DNA from: Asterella californica
Taxonomy: Eukaryota > Streptophyta > Marchantiopsida > Marchantiales > Aytoniaceae
Length of the DNA: 64,000 nucleotides
Reading direction: 5' to 3'
NCBI GenBank assembly: GCA_036924285.1
Contig: JAYKYS010000015.1
Span: 7,316,001-7,380,000, forward strand
In this document: in pieces, positions 1 through 11,730 of the stretch
Position numbering within the stretch: position 1 is the first letter of the stretch
Layout of the letters: each line of letters begins with the position of its first letter
The notes under the pieces: generated by a model
The model's database searches: none
Seen by the model: only the letters and a program-made list of their open reading frames with translations
What the model was told of the DNA's origin: nothing
Made by a program: the position numbers and the translations under genes

Positions 1-450
1 CACCGTTCTCTACTTTCTTTAAGCCTCTAGTCTGGCCTTAGTGTGCTCCTAAGGTCGAAATCTTAGTTTCGAGAATCTTGTGCAAATGAAGCTAACGGAG
101 TTAGAATACCGTGTGCTTCTTTCTCGAGGTGTTTGGCGGTGAAAAAGAATACCTGTCAAGATAGGAGGTATATAGGAAGGTGTTATGCCACAGCTCCGGT
201 TTCAAGGCAACACACGTGTATCATCGTCGTATTGGGTGTATCCTCGTTGCCGGAAGGCATTAGCAAGCAGGGAGAATGTGTTTTTTTAAGTCCAAAGACA
301 GGTTTGAGGTTGTCGACTGGTTAAATATCGTAGGGGACGTTTGGGGTCGGCCAAGTCAGTGCTCGTCAGTTTGAACGCAAACTGTGTCAAAGACTTCGGG
401 TACGTTTAATTCTGACTTCCGAGTACTCCCTGGAATGTGCAGATTTTCAG

Positions 451-578
451 AACGAGGAACGATACAAACTCGTGAGGAGGTTCGGGCTATGCAAGTGGGC
501 CCCGGAGGCCTTGTATTTTCCGGAGAGGGCAGTGGAGACGTGAAGGTTTGGCGTTTTGCAGAAGCTGCAACTAGTTAA
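451..578 (+). CDS. Terminal exon of a WD40-repeat protein (partial)
   Basis: The frame ending in TAA at 576-578 encodes a stretch with GPGGLVFSGEGSGDVKVW, which fits the end of a WD40 blade (a run of G/S/D residues followed by VKVW). A good 3' splice site, TTTTCAG ending at 450, sits just before the coding part, so this is probably the last exon of a gene whose other exons lie left of the window. WD40 blades form propeller-shaped protein-binding scaffolds. Which WD40 protein this is cannot be told from one blade; C-terminal blades of this kind occur in zinc-finger WD40 and F-box WD40 plant proteins. No upstream exon in 1-450 could be recognised. The exon call is inference; the blade motif is seen directly. 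Confidence 0.42.
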
Positions 579-2283
579 ATACACTATGTTTTCGAGTTAT
601 AGGGTGTAATGTTTTAGTTCCGTTTCCCGTAGAGGAGTAGCCACCTGAGAAGAGTAAGGTGCACTGTCGGCTTTCCAAAACTTTTCTGAGGATCTAGATT
701 GTGAAGTACACGAGCCTCACATTTGGGGCCTTGTTTATCAGTTTACCCTCTTGTTCGACATCAGATAGTGGGGGATACTGCGGCTGAAGGGAACTGCTGT
801 AAATTCAGTAGAAAGCTAGTTATTACCTTCTTGAAGCGTTTCTTGACATCTGACAGGAGTCGGCTGGAGTTAGCACAAAGCTTCAACCTTGCCCATTAGA
901 AGACCTAAGGTCGATGTAAGCTTTGTTTTTTCCCTCATTGACCTAGCCCAAGTCCAGGACTGAAAAGAGCGGCGAGGTTTTAATTAATTTTACGGTCTAC
1001 TTCATGACCTGCCTCGTCTTGCTTCTGCTCATCTTGCTCTTCCAGAAGTTGAGAGATGAGGCACAGTTTTACGTCATACCGGTGACTTTACCGTTGTATT
1101 CTGTTTCCATTTGTACCTACTAAGTAATCGAGCCATGGAGCTAGCAGCGGTAGCATTTCGATGTACGTGGGGTTGTCTACCATTTTTCTCTTTCTTCGAG
1201 TCGACTCCAAGGTCCTGGGGGGTTACCGGGAACAAAGTTGACAGATCAATTCGGTTGATTGCAGTTTCATCACCTATTTCGGATAGTAGAAAAACGATTG
1301 GCGCAATCCCCCGTTGAAAGTTCTGTGCAATTGGCGACTACGATATTGTGTTTCGTGGCTCCTTACTTGGAGTCTTATACCAAAACAGCGATCTTAGTCA
1401 TTCTATTACGCAACCGACGTTGAATGAGGGTTGGTTGGTCTGTGTGAAGAGAGCCCAGCTTCTGGTTGTGCAGGTTGCAGCGTGCAAGGTACATGCCTTG
1501 CTCATCCCAGCATTGTAGACTGTTTAAAAAATTAGTTTCCCTCGAGTTTCGGTTCCCCAATCATCATTCGTTCGCTCCAGCGCCGTTATCCCATAGGCGA
1601 TTAGTTTGACGGGCACTTTTCACGGGACTTGTGGAGGAGATGGGGAAGGTGAGGGAGCTGTAGAAAGTGGAGACTGATGGAGTCGAGATGAGAGTGCAGG
1701 TCGGTGACAGCATCGCCGTGAACTGGACTGCTTTACTGTGATTAGGTTTCACTCTGACAATTCTTCTGAGAGGTTGAGAAGAACTTCAGTCGGCGAGGTA
1801 GAGTTCGGAGATTCTGTAAATTTGAAGTGCTTCGTTACTCCCAGCACTGGGATGGGAGGTCATTTCGTCCAAGGTCATGTAGATGGGACAGGCACCTCTC
1901 GTCAGTTTTGATCCCGAAGACGATTTCTTGTGGGTGAAAATCAAGACGAGCCCTGAGCAGTGGAAGCTAATCGTTCCAAGGGCTACATTGCGGTTGATGG
2001 GACGATCTCACCGTTGTGAACTCCAAGTGAACTTGGAAGTAGATTAACTGGGGAAGTATATGCAGAGATTGCTCGAGGGTTACCGAAGGGCCAATGAAGG
2101 CGTAATTCAACCTGGTTCTCCTTTCCCTGTTTGTCCTAGACGATCAGTTTGGTTCTCGTCCATCTGTGTTGACTACGGACTCAAAGTGAATTCAACCACC
2201 GATGCACAGCGGAGTATTCACTCACCTTTCGGGAAACAGGAAACACTTGCTTCTTGGTTTCATTGGTTCTCCCGCGACGGGAG
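579..2283. other. Intergenic, no gene recognised
   Basis: This stretch should hold the 3' UTR of the WD40-type gene followed by spacer. Its open frames are short, overlap each other on both strands and carry no recognisable motif. Confidence 0.5.
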
Positions 2284-2482
2284 GATGGGCTGCGCCGGCC
2301 TAGGAGGTAGTGCAATACCAAGGCGACACTTGCTGGTCCGGAGTAGCAAGCTACCCCATTGGACCCACACCCGTGAGAGAAATTAGATTAATATCGTGAG
2401 GGTCGATGACCCTCGTATCAGATATTAAACTGATAAGAACAGATACTACACTTGATCTTAGCCAAAAGGCCGAGAAAGGTAT
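2284..2482 (-). ncRNA. U2: U2 spliceosomal snRNA gene
   Basis: Read on the minus strand from 2482, the sequence starts ATACCTTTCTCGGCCTTTTG, the canonical U2 5' end. It contains GTAGTA, which pairs with the intron branch site, and the conserved stem-loop II region. Stem-loop IIb (GAGGGTCATCGACCCTC) is a perfect hairpin. Stem-loop IV has the loop TATTGCACTACC, the U2A'/U2B'' binding site. The length is about 196-199 nt, as usual for plant U2; the 3' end is placed by length and the GGCGCAGCCC arm, so it may be off by a few bases. The Sm-site region reads AATTTCTCTC rather than a clean U-run. A TATA box and a possible upstream sequence element lie at the expected positions. U2 pairs with the branch point during pre-mRNA splicing. 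The intact 5' two-thirds and promoter argue for a working gene. Confidence 0.95.
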
Positions 2483-2505
2483 ACTACCTCAAGAGCTGAG
2501 AGGAG

Positions 2506-2553
2506 TTTATAAGTCTCGGCGAACCTCATCTGCTTCTGCACCGCATATGGGTT
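2506..2553 (-). promoter_or_regulatory. U2 snRNA promoter (TATA box plus possible USE)
   Basis: On the minus strand CTTATAAACT (2506-2515) lies about 28 nt upstream of the U2 5' end, the usual plant snRNA TATA position. AACCCATATGC (2543-2553) matches about 7 of 11 bases of the plant upstream sequence element RTCCCACATCG. The spacing is roughly what is expected for Pol II-transcribed plant snRNA genes. The TATA is convincing; the USE is weak. Confidence 0.6.
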
Positions 2554-5019
2554 TATGGACGAGGATTTAGTAAACTATTTGTATTCTTCCCACTGAGTCG
2601 GTACTGTGCCGTATGAAAGTAAACGAATCACGGCGTTCGGGGTAAGACAAAAACAAATGATGAGAAGATGTACGGGAATGACTCGTGGGGGCTTTCGAAT
2701 TCGGCAAGCTGAGGAAAGTGAGAGAAAATGGAGCATGCAATCATACAGAGTTCATAAATCAATAGACCTGTGCTACTGAGAATCCGGACCTGTCCCAAAA
2801 GAAAGAAAGAGGTTCAGGGTTGAGTCCCATGTTGAGGCTTCTTTCTCGTGACGAACCTCTGTTACCTCTCACTGTCATGTTTTGGAAGGGAAGGTTTATC
2901 TCAATAGACAGACTGGTTGCGGTCCTTTATCCTTAATGGTACAGAAGATAATATTCGTTGACACGTCAGTGAAAGATTTATGTTCGACACTTGATGGAAC
3001 CTTTGATGATTCCCTTTGAAAGTTTCGGACGCAGTGCTTACGAGTCACGATCTCGACAGAGTGAAGGGCTACTCCCATCGGCACTATTTCTCGTTGTTCG
3101 GCCAGTTACGTCTATGATCCCGGCGACCTCCGTTCCTTTCCGTAATCGAGAAAACTTTTTCGGTAGCCGAAGTTACAAAATAGTAGCCGAACATTTTTCA
3201 CGTTAAAACATACTTTCGACCTGAATGAACCGGATGTTTACATAAAATAGTTCGCTTTTACAAGTTTAGTAATACAAGCATGGTTCATCCGAGTTTGAAG
3301 GTGATAATGAGGGAGAGGGAGATGAAGTCTCACTGTCTCAAGGCTGGAAGAGACTAGACGCGAGACGTCTTAAACTCTCTGATTCTATCGTGACACTAAG
3401 TAGCTTTAAACTCCCTGATTATATCTTATCACCAAGAAATCTAAATGGTGACGTGATTTCATGATTCTATCTTATCTCTGAGAAACCTAGATGGTTACTT
3501 GCTAACGTCCGTTTCACACATAGCTCCATACGGACAATAATCGGTAATAGTGGTTGCCGAGAAACGAAAATATGTTAAGAAGCGAATACCAAAATGTACT
3601 AAACCGAAAAACGTTAAACGAATAAGCGTGCGATGAGAGTAGGCCTTGAAGCACTACATTTTCTGTATCATGATCGGGATGCCCAGATACGGCCCTACGA
3701 TACGCACGGGGGCACCATGACAACGTGAAACTGGCATTCACAGAATCTCAGCATTCTATGAACTTCGGTTACCTAGTCAGTTCCTCCAACATTTCTTCGT
3801 TTCAAAGACTGGACTAATGCGTCAAGCAGTGCTCGAGGTTACAGTTTCTGAGTACGGTGTCCGTATACCCGCAAAATCCAGTTTTAGTTGTATTGGTGGT
3901 GACTCATTGAGAGGCGTTCCAAAGATTGTGATAAGCCGCTGACTGTATCCGAACACGGTATTCTTTAGTAAAAGGCGAAAGAACAGTTCGCTCTGAGCTG
4001 AACAGACGGCTGACTGATCTCTTAATTCTTGTAAGAAGCTGTTGTATCCCCCTTCGAAGTGCTCACAGCAACTCAGTTTATGGGTCTAAGTCCTATACAC
4101 GTCCTCAAGCGTAGGAGGTAGGTAGCGTCTCACTCGTGAAGAAGGAAGGAGAAGTCCTCGGCAAACGACCAATCGACCTTGGTATCTTACCTTTCAACTA
4201 GAATGAACTGGGGTTTAGTAGCCGTTGACAATATAGATTTGGGGCGACTGCAAAGTTTCACAGTTCGAGCTCCTCGAGAAAAATGACCTGCAGATATGTG
4301 CGGGAAAAACATGAGAGACCCCAGACATGCTTTTCCAAGCTGCAGCAACGTTATACATAATATGAGTGTAGAACTCAATCTGATATTAACCACTGGGATA
4401 TGACAGGGTAGGTTTCTTTGTTCGCAATTTTCCTGTTGATCGATGTGAAGCGATGAAGGTTGATCTTAGTTATATATGAACATGGCTGGTTTTGGATGCG
4501 ATGAAGCTTGCAGGTGGATCTAGAGACTTCTATATCGGCTGTGTTTCTATACCCGGAATGTACAGCCTTAGGCCTTTATGACATACCGGCCCAAGATGAG
4601 GCGACCACAACAGATTTTGCCCTGTGGCATTGCTATGTGGAAGAATGCTGTGAAACCGAACTGATCTGGTTGTAGTGGATAAATACTCTTCCGTTATAGA
4701 ACAAATTCCTATCACTGTACCTGTTTACAGAGCTGTCATTTGCTTATATATACTGTCACTGTGACTGAACTTGCTCTTCTAAGCTGAACAAACAAGGTTG
4801 TTGTAAGTTTGAAGGGCATGAGCAGTTTTTCCGCCCGCCCCCATCAGTGGTGCACACAGCTTTAACTCCTTAGCACCTTTCTTTTTCAGTCTTCTTGCGA
4901 CCTGGTGGAAAGAGAAAAAATACATCAACGGAGAGTTATAACTTTAGATACCTCTCGGAACAACAAGTCGACTCTATCGGGGAGGAAGCTTGAATTTTGA
5001 ATACAGTTATCACACTGCG
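2554..5019. other. Intergenic, no gene recognised
   Basis: Only short overlapping open frames without motifs. A weak local repeat lies at 3368-3500. Nothing else recognised. Confidence 0.4.
3368..3500. repeat. Degenerate short tandem repeat
   Basis: Variants of TTTAAACTCCCTGATTATAT and GATTCTATCTTATC recur about every 50-60 bases, about three times, with many differences. Probably an old local duplication. Confidence 0.35.
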
Positions 5020-5390
5020 CGCAAAAGCACGGTATAAATAGTGTCCTTGAAGGCTGGACGTTGGCAAAGGAGAAGGTAACAGGAAGTGAATTACTCCAAT
5101 AAGCTTCCAAGCCGGACAGTGCTCTATAAGAATCGCTAGCCTTCTCAAGCTGTGCTGCCAGAATACATGACCGGCAGCAGTGAAAATTCAGGATTTCGTG
5201 TCTTTTCTGTCCATTGCCTTTGTATAATCTCTTGCACACTTGCTTTGCTGACAACTTCAGAGATATGTTCGTGATCTTCAGCAAGAGCATTGGCTTCTGT
5301 CGACCTCAAGTCGGTTTGGAGAACATCTCCATGGCGTTTTCAACCTCACCAGCTTCCACGTAGGCTTCAGCTGGTCCCGTCATATTTATC
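5020..5390 (-). pseudogene. Decayed coding exon(s), unknown family
   Basis: On the minus strand a good acceptor (TCTTTCTCAG, 5391-5400) precedes protein-like sequence that changes frame. A first piece (about 5390-5310) contains PAEAYVEAGEVENAMEMF. A second, in another frame (about 5315-5145), contains HISEVVSKASVQEIIQRQW. A third, in yet another frame (about 5155-5045), contains SGLEAYWSNSLPVTFSF. All three have normal-looking amino-acid composition, unlike shadow frames, but are separated by stops and frame changes. A possible upstream exon ends at a CAG/GTATCT donor near 5554. The first piece has the spacing of a helical repeat (PPR- or TPR-like), but the family is not recognised. It may be a pseudogene or a gene with several small exons. 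Confidence 0.3.
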
Positions 5391-5830
5391 CTGAGAAAGA
5401 CGTAGCTGTTAGTCCTGCTCGTGCTCACGAGAAACGAAGGCACTATAGCAGTCAAATTCTAAAACTAAAATCATTCATGAGAAATTATTCCTCTTCATAT
5501 TCGTGAGATAATGCGACAGAAAACACCTATTTGTGAGCTGCAGATACCTGATAAGCAGGAGGTGACGGGCTAGAAGGTGTTCGAGTTGCCAGGACACGTT
5601 TTGAAGAAGACACAGTTTGAAGAAAAAAGCGCCACAGAAAACCGCAACGGATGAACCAGCACTTTGGAGACTCCGATCCACTTGACAAGTCGATGACTGT
5701 GACAATGGTTTTGAAGATCGAATCTTCCCAGTCATTCTATATTTGCTAATATCAAGATATGATAATGTTCGATTCACATTTAGGTTCTCAAGTGGAATAT
5801 TCTTTCTTCTTTGACACGTTCTCATATGTA

Positions 5831-6589
5831 AGTATTCTTCGATGATTTCAATCTCTCACACAAAAAAACTCTCACCTCGTTAGTAATTGCTTTAAAATCA
5901 AATGGGTGTTTCTAACATGAATAGTGAATGCGTAAAATGACATACTTGATCTCGACAGATTGAAAACTGATAGCAAATTAGAATTTAAAACGTACTAAAC
6001 ACAATAAGCGATTCAAAAGATTTCTTACAGTGATCTTTACATGATATCATCAGAAAGTTGAGGTATTTATTTTCTCGTAATCCACCGAGTGCTAGTTAAG
6101 CAATAAAAATCATTCTAGTGCTATTAAGATCATCCGATGTAAGTGAATTGCTGATTAAATAAAAACCCTCGTTTAGATAAGTTATGCTACATCTTAAAAA
6201 AGAAAGTTTTCTAACAACAAGAAACTAATGATACTTTGTTGTAGAGCTCACTAAGCTGAGTCGAACAAGACTTGAATTGAGACAGCTGGGATCACATTAC
6301 AAAGTTACATGATTTAGGGTCAGGTTCTGACCAAACCAAAATTTCTGGATACATCAAATTTTCTTGAATTCTAGAAATCTTGAATTTTTATTTTTATTTT
6401 ATTTATGTTAAATAATTGAATTTTTAGACTTTTAATAAAAAATTTGGACTGATATGATACCACTACATGACTATGTGAAGCATTTGATCGACGTTCTGTA
6501 GATTTGATGCATGATCGCCGATGGTTTCATCTGTCGATTTCAGCAGTCGGTTCAGCACTAGCGGTCCGCTATCCCAATCTCACCACCTC
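5831..6589. other. AT-rich spacer
   Basis: AT-rich sequence with homopolymer runs, for example around 6375-6440. No coding, RNA or repeat feature seen. Confidence 0.4.
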
Positions 6590-6990
6590 GTCTAGATCAC
6601 CAGCGGTCCATCATACGTCTCATCGTCACTCCAGCAACCACCGATGATATGTTCGTCGGTTCCGCCACCCCACTCCATCTCATCCTTATCACTCTCGACC
6701 ATCACCGGTGGTCAACCGTCCCACTCTCGTTATCTCATCTCACCACCCTCCAGCCACCACCGGCGGTCCTTCATCTCATCCAACCCTCACCACCCTCGGT
6801 CACCGTCAGCAATCTATCCATCGAACAGTCCGTTGTCTCATTCTCACCATCCCATCCCACCTCAGCCACCGTCAACGATCTGTCCGTCGGTAGTCCGTCG
6901 TCTCATCTTCGTCACCTCGACAACCGTCTACAGTCCGTCACCAAGCCTCACCACCTCGAAAACCACCGGCGATCTATCCGTCGATAGTCT
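6590..6990. repeat. Degenerate minisatellite, C/T-rich
   Basis: Short imperfect units built from CCACC, TCATCTCATC, GGTCCGTCGTC and CACCCTC recur across about 400 bases. The bias opens long frames in all three forward phases at once (from 6644, 6649 and 6708), so the Ser/Pro/His-rich translations are a by-product of the repeat rather than genes. It differs sharply from the AT-rich flanks. Confidence 0.55.
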
Positions 6991-7839
6991 ACCACCATAT
7001 GTCAACAAACTGCCCATCGGCGATATGAATGACGAAGCTTACTTTTGGTTATTTCTGCATATTCTGCAACGAATAGAGAAGAAGAAAGCTGATATATACA
7101 ACGCAAGAGGACTGAGGCTCTAGGGAATATTTAGATAAGCCTACTAGTCTAGTACTATGATAGTTAAACATGTTTCAATCAATCACATGAAACACAATTA
7201 AGACTTAATGTTATTATTGAATATTTAGTTGAGATTTTTTTCTCATGGAATGAAGTGTCTACTCTTATCATCACTCTCGTTTCTTTTTTTCCTCTTCTTC
7301 TCAATCCAAAGTCTCTCCTTGAGACTTGATCATAGTATAGTTGAGCACTAGATGATAGACTAGATAATTATTGGTTACGTGGGTTGCACTCACGATACTC
7401 ATTTGGATTAGGGTGATCTGATCGTTTGGACCAGTATTATCTAGTGCCAATGATTCATCATTGAAGCATACAAGAATGATTGTATTCATTCAGACCAACT
7501 TGTTAGGTGAGCTTGTCTTGAAATCATCCGTGATTTGCAATACTTGACTATTTGAGCTAGTTCCTGACACAATGAGAACTCCAATAGACTCTTGAAAATT
7601 CCAAAACTTTAATGAGAAGGAAATAAAAAAAAGAATGAAGATGACTTTTGAGTTCCATCGGCTTCCAAGGTTGATGAAGAGTATAGGCGATCACGAGCAA
7701 TTCCAAAGCCTAGAGATAAATGAGGAAAGTTGACACAAGAACAATACATGATATTGCCAAGTGCAAGTAATGGAGGAGATGGAAGAACTAAGGTTCAATG
7801 TAAGCATAGTCTCATTGTTCTAGCGTACAATATCTCTAG
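6991..7839. other. Spacer, no gene recognised
   Basis: AT-rich sequence with no supported feature. It may belong to the same decayed unit as the coding relics that follow. Confidence 0.35.
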
Positions 7840-8106
7840 AATGAAACGACACTTCACAAGAACGAAGACTTATGCGAGTCAACTCAATATTGGATTTCTC
7901 TAAAGGCATATGTTAAAGATGTATCCACTTGTCTAGGTGTTCCCTCACGCTTGGTAAAGAAGATTATGCATCTCATGAATTTGAAGGAGAGAAGAAGTAC
8001 ATCGTATGAACTTGTGAGAGACGTTAGAAGATGCACAAATGACTCCTACTACCAGTTGGAGAAAGGATTCACGCTCACCGCCATCTTTTGGAACATCAAG
8101 TTATGA
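7840..8106 (+). pseudogene. Coding relic, unknown family
   Basis: An 88-codon open stretch without a starting ATG, following a TAG at 7837-7839 and ending in TGA at 8104-8106. Its translation looks like real protein: hydrophobic and charged residues alternate (VPSRLVKKIMHLMNLKERR, then YELVRDVRRC and YYQLEKGFTLTAIFWNIK), unlike surrounding shadow frames. No family was recognised. With the second relic at 8323-8493 on the same strand it probably belongs to one decayed gene or transposon body. No terminal repeats were found around it. Confidence 0.3.
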
Positions 8107-8322
8107 AGCGGTCCATGATCAAGACTTGAATAATTTTCCAATCTCACAAGGTTCGTATGGATTGTCTCGGATGAACTCAAAAGAGTTGTGTCACCTGAAG
8201 TAGAGAAGAGTTCTCTTATGTATCATAGTAGGTATCTTCTTAAGGTGACATTGAATAATCCAAACTTTGTTCTTACAAACAAACACCTTAGATCGTTGTA
8301 AGCTATATATAATCATCCTTCT

Positions 8323-8493
8323 ATGACTCCTTCACATCTTAGCATGAAGGATCTCGTGCTGAGATATAAATGGAACTTGTTGTCGTTGAAACCGTTGATC
8401 TCGCTCGCACCGGTTGATGATGAAGAGGTTGAACTTATCCAAGAAGAGAATATGAAAAGATTAAGCAGAAGGGAGAAAAAGACAAGTGAGTGA
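8323..8493 (+). pseudogene. Short coding relic, unknown family
   Basis: A 56-aa frame from ATG 8323 to TGA 8491-8493. It includes MKDLVLRYKWNLLSLKPL, then an acidic and basic tail (DDEEVELIQEEN, KRLSRREKKTSE). Just upstream, in another frame, is more protein-like sequence (KVTLNNPNFVLTNKHLRSL, from about 8239). The style matches the 7840-8106 relic. Function unknown. Confidence 0.28.
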
Positions 8494-10264
8494 AAAGATG
8501 ATAAGGATATACATCACCAATTCACCAATCGCTTAGTGCGAAGTTAGTTGTAGATACAAATCTCAATTAGGAGTTGACAAGTATGTAAATGATGTTGAAA
8601 TTTGATGTCAAAGACTAATGAGAATTGGACAACATGTCATTGTAGCAATATATGTTTTGATGAAATAAAATCCATTTGTCGGTGCATGCGCTTCTCAAAG
8701 CTTATATGCTTCCAAACTTGGAAAACACCTATCAAATGTTAAATAATAATTATATAATTTGAAGAAATTAAATTCATAACTCATATAATATTATTCAACT
8801 ATTGTTTTAAATACATATATAATATTCAGTTTATAATTCCATAACTAAATATCAATGGGGTTTCTAAGGATTTCATATCCCCAAGGCATATGGCAAGCGT
8901 GAGGATCACACATGATAAGTTTTGGAGCAGTTTGAGGGTCAGAAAAAGAAGAAGACATTATGTTAGTTTAAGCAAGTCTTAAAAATCAAACAAATGAGCA
9001 AATAGACAGATCTACAATTGAAACTTTTTTGTGTGAGATGTCCTCCTTCCTAGGGGTTGTGTCTTGATCTCAAATGTAATATGACATGGATCATTCTCCT
9101 AGTAGTCTTGGGTTTTAAACGTTTCTTGATCCCATTTTCTCCAAAAACTGGGTTGGTTGACCAAAACCATTCTAACAAAATTCTAGACCTCTCATTTATT
9201 ACCTAATCATTTTGCAGTTTGCATGAATGATTTTCAAATGTTATTAGTCGTCTCCATTCTATTTAGTGAACAAATTGAAAATATTAAAATATATGCAGAA
9301 GATTCTCTCGATCCAACCGTCTACACCATAGACCATATCGTACATAATATACGTATAAATTTTCATCAAGATATGATGGTCGAAATTTCTTTAAATAATT
9401 ATAGCTTATATATTACAAAAATATTTTATCTTATCTTTTCAAAACACTCAGTAGACTAATCCCACACTCAAACTTGGAGTATTCTTCGTAAAAATTACAC
9501 TAAAATCCCAAACTTGCTTCAAATCTCATCCTAGAGTTCAACTAGAACGTCCTCAAAGTAATCCAAGTAACGCTTGCGATGTCCTAAGAGTACGGTCAAC
9601 TGCGTGGAAACCTCTTGCTGTCTCTACTCTAACGAGATCCGAACTTGCTTGTGAGCGACTGATCATTCTATGTGTGGAACAAACAAAGAGCAAAAATTGT
9701 GGATAATCTTTACAACAAACTTGTGAAGAATGTTTGGAGTACGGTTGTAACCCATGGGCTATGTTAAGCGGAGATGACACTAACGCCCGTGGTCAACACT
9801 GTCAACCTTGGAAGTTATTTGGCTGCTAAGCTTCCAGGATCAAGGAGGACGAAGCTTCTAATTTTATGATGTTAAGCTTGCAAAACTTATAACCTTTCAT
9901 ACGAGCCGGGTGTTTATGGTCTGCATACGTACTGTGTGTCTTTACCTCGAACAAGTAGACGTCTCCGAAACGTTCAAACAACATATCGAAAGTCGTGAAA
10001 AGAAAAGCAAAGGAATTCGAACATAGAGTAGAGAAGAATGCGAATTATGTACATGAATTCAGTTGTTGGTGTTTGGGGTTCAGCGCTCTTTAACTAGTTT
10101 CATACCTTCATGCATATGCTTGATGCGCGTGGCAGATAATTTCCTAAAGAAGAGGATGGTGATAAATGCCTAATTGTATACGTGACTTCTTCCACGTTAC
10201 AACAGCACAAGTTCTCTATATCTAGTGATCATGGAAGTGCAATCTAGATCTCAGAGAAGGAGCG
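8494..10264. other. AT-rich spacer, no gene recognised
   Basis: Strongly AT-rich, especially 8740-8860 and 9220-9450. Open frames are short and of low complexity. Nothing supported. Confidence 0.4.
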
Positions 10265-10531
10265 CTTGTTCTTGTGGATGTAGAAGTAAGTTTGACTCGT
10301 TTTCAGTTCAGAAGCTATGAAGTACGAGTTTATGTTCGCTTCTTCGACTCGCAAATTAAGGAGCACCATATTAGATTACGGTGGAATATGACAAAACGCT
10401 TGTTCTTGTGGATAGACGTAAATTTGACTCATTTTCAGTTTAGAATCTATCAGTAATGAAGTATGTTGCTTCTTCTACTAGTATGTTGCTTCTTCTACTG
10501 GCAGAGAGCACCATATGAGATTCACGGTGGA
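10265..10531 (+). repeat. Tandem duplication, two units of about 130 bp, with an inner 20-bp duplication
   Basis: CGCTTGTTCTTGTGGAT followed by TTTGACTCATTTTCAGTT and, further on, GAGCACCATAT and GGTGGAAT occur in the same order at about 10265-10390 and 10397-10531. Inside the second unit AGTATGTTGCTTCTTCTACT is repeated exactly at 10460-10479 and 10480-10499. The fresh inner copy suggests recent slippage; the outer units have diverged. Confidence 0.7.
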
Positions 10532-11730
10532 ATGTGATGATAGAGAATCATTCAGTGCCATAAGGATTAGGTAAGTTCACTTACGCGGTTAATGTTAGTC
10601 TGTTGTAGTCAGACGTAGCTACATTGTTTTCTCCACCTCCTCTGTGATTCTCAGCCTTGTCCTCCACCAGGGTGTAGACTGACTTTCGCGTTCTTCGAGT
10701 TTCCTTCGTCTGCTAGCCAGCGCTACTGTCAATCATTCCGACACCTGCTATACGGTTTACCTTGGAAATCTATCTGTAAGACGGAGAAGCTTCGAATTCT
10801 CCGCTTCTGTCATCAGATCATCAGAAATCTGTCTTATTCATTAGTGGTGTCGCTTGCATTGTAAGCGTGGTCCTCTTATAGCGTTGTAATAGCTCTGAAT
10901 CTTCTCGGATTGGACTAATTTGATGGAATTGCTAATCACATTTCTTGCTGCAAGCTAAGAAATGAGATTGTAACGTAGCGTGGCACAAAGCTGAAGACAA
11001 TCTTAGCGCTAAACTAGCATACTAAACTCTAGGATAAACATACGACAATAACGTGCTGGAGCAACTGCACTGAACCAGGATGAGAGACTATAAAAAGTGC
11101 ATCTGGACCGAGTTCTTCTAAGGAGTTCGCATGATAAGTCTGCTATCATATCATCAGGTACAAATCCGTCTAACCTACATCAGAGCTCAAGCTATTTCAT
11201 GACACTAACTGTGCACAGAATTAGGTAAACGCACAAAGAATCACCATCAAGCAGAGGAGTAATGCATGAACCCTCATTTTCTTGGTGTTAATTAAAGGTC
11301 CCTCTTGCACAGCAATGAAAGCATTGCTTAAAACTCGTAACAACTTGAAAGAACGAAGGCACCACATTTCCTCTATAATGATGAGGATGGTTAAGTACAA
11401 TACGGTACACAAGAGGGCCAAGACTACGTGACATTGAGACTTTTCAAATCTCTGGAACTCTTCCACCATTCTTCATCACAAAAACTGTAACATCGAGCGC
11501 AATAGGGCAACGGTGACAAATCTAAATCTACACATGCGTTGGTATACTACACGTCAGCACCTGTTTGCAAGTTGGCCTTTTCGTGGAATGTATCCAGGAA
11601 AATTCCGTTCTCGACGGTGTCGCGCTACTTGGCGGCTACATGCTTGACTTCTACTCCGACGCTTAGGTTTAGTAGTTCTAGAAGTTAGCTCATATTACTT
11701 CTAGTCCTTTATGTATATGTGTGACACCTT
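10532..11730. other. Spacer, no gene recognised
   Basis: Short frames only, no motif and no repeat recognised. Confidence 0.4.

Noticed and set aside
2060..2386. 108-residue frame on the plus strand
   Set aside because: It runs antisense through the U2 snRNA gene and has no motif.
6644..7123. 159-residue Ser/Pro/His-rich frame
   Set aside because: It is produced by the C/T-rich minisatellite; other forward frames are open over the same stretch.
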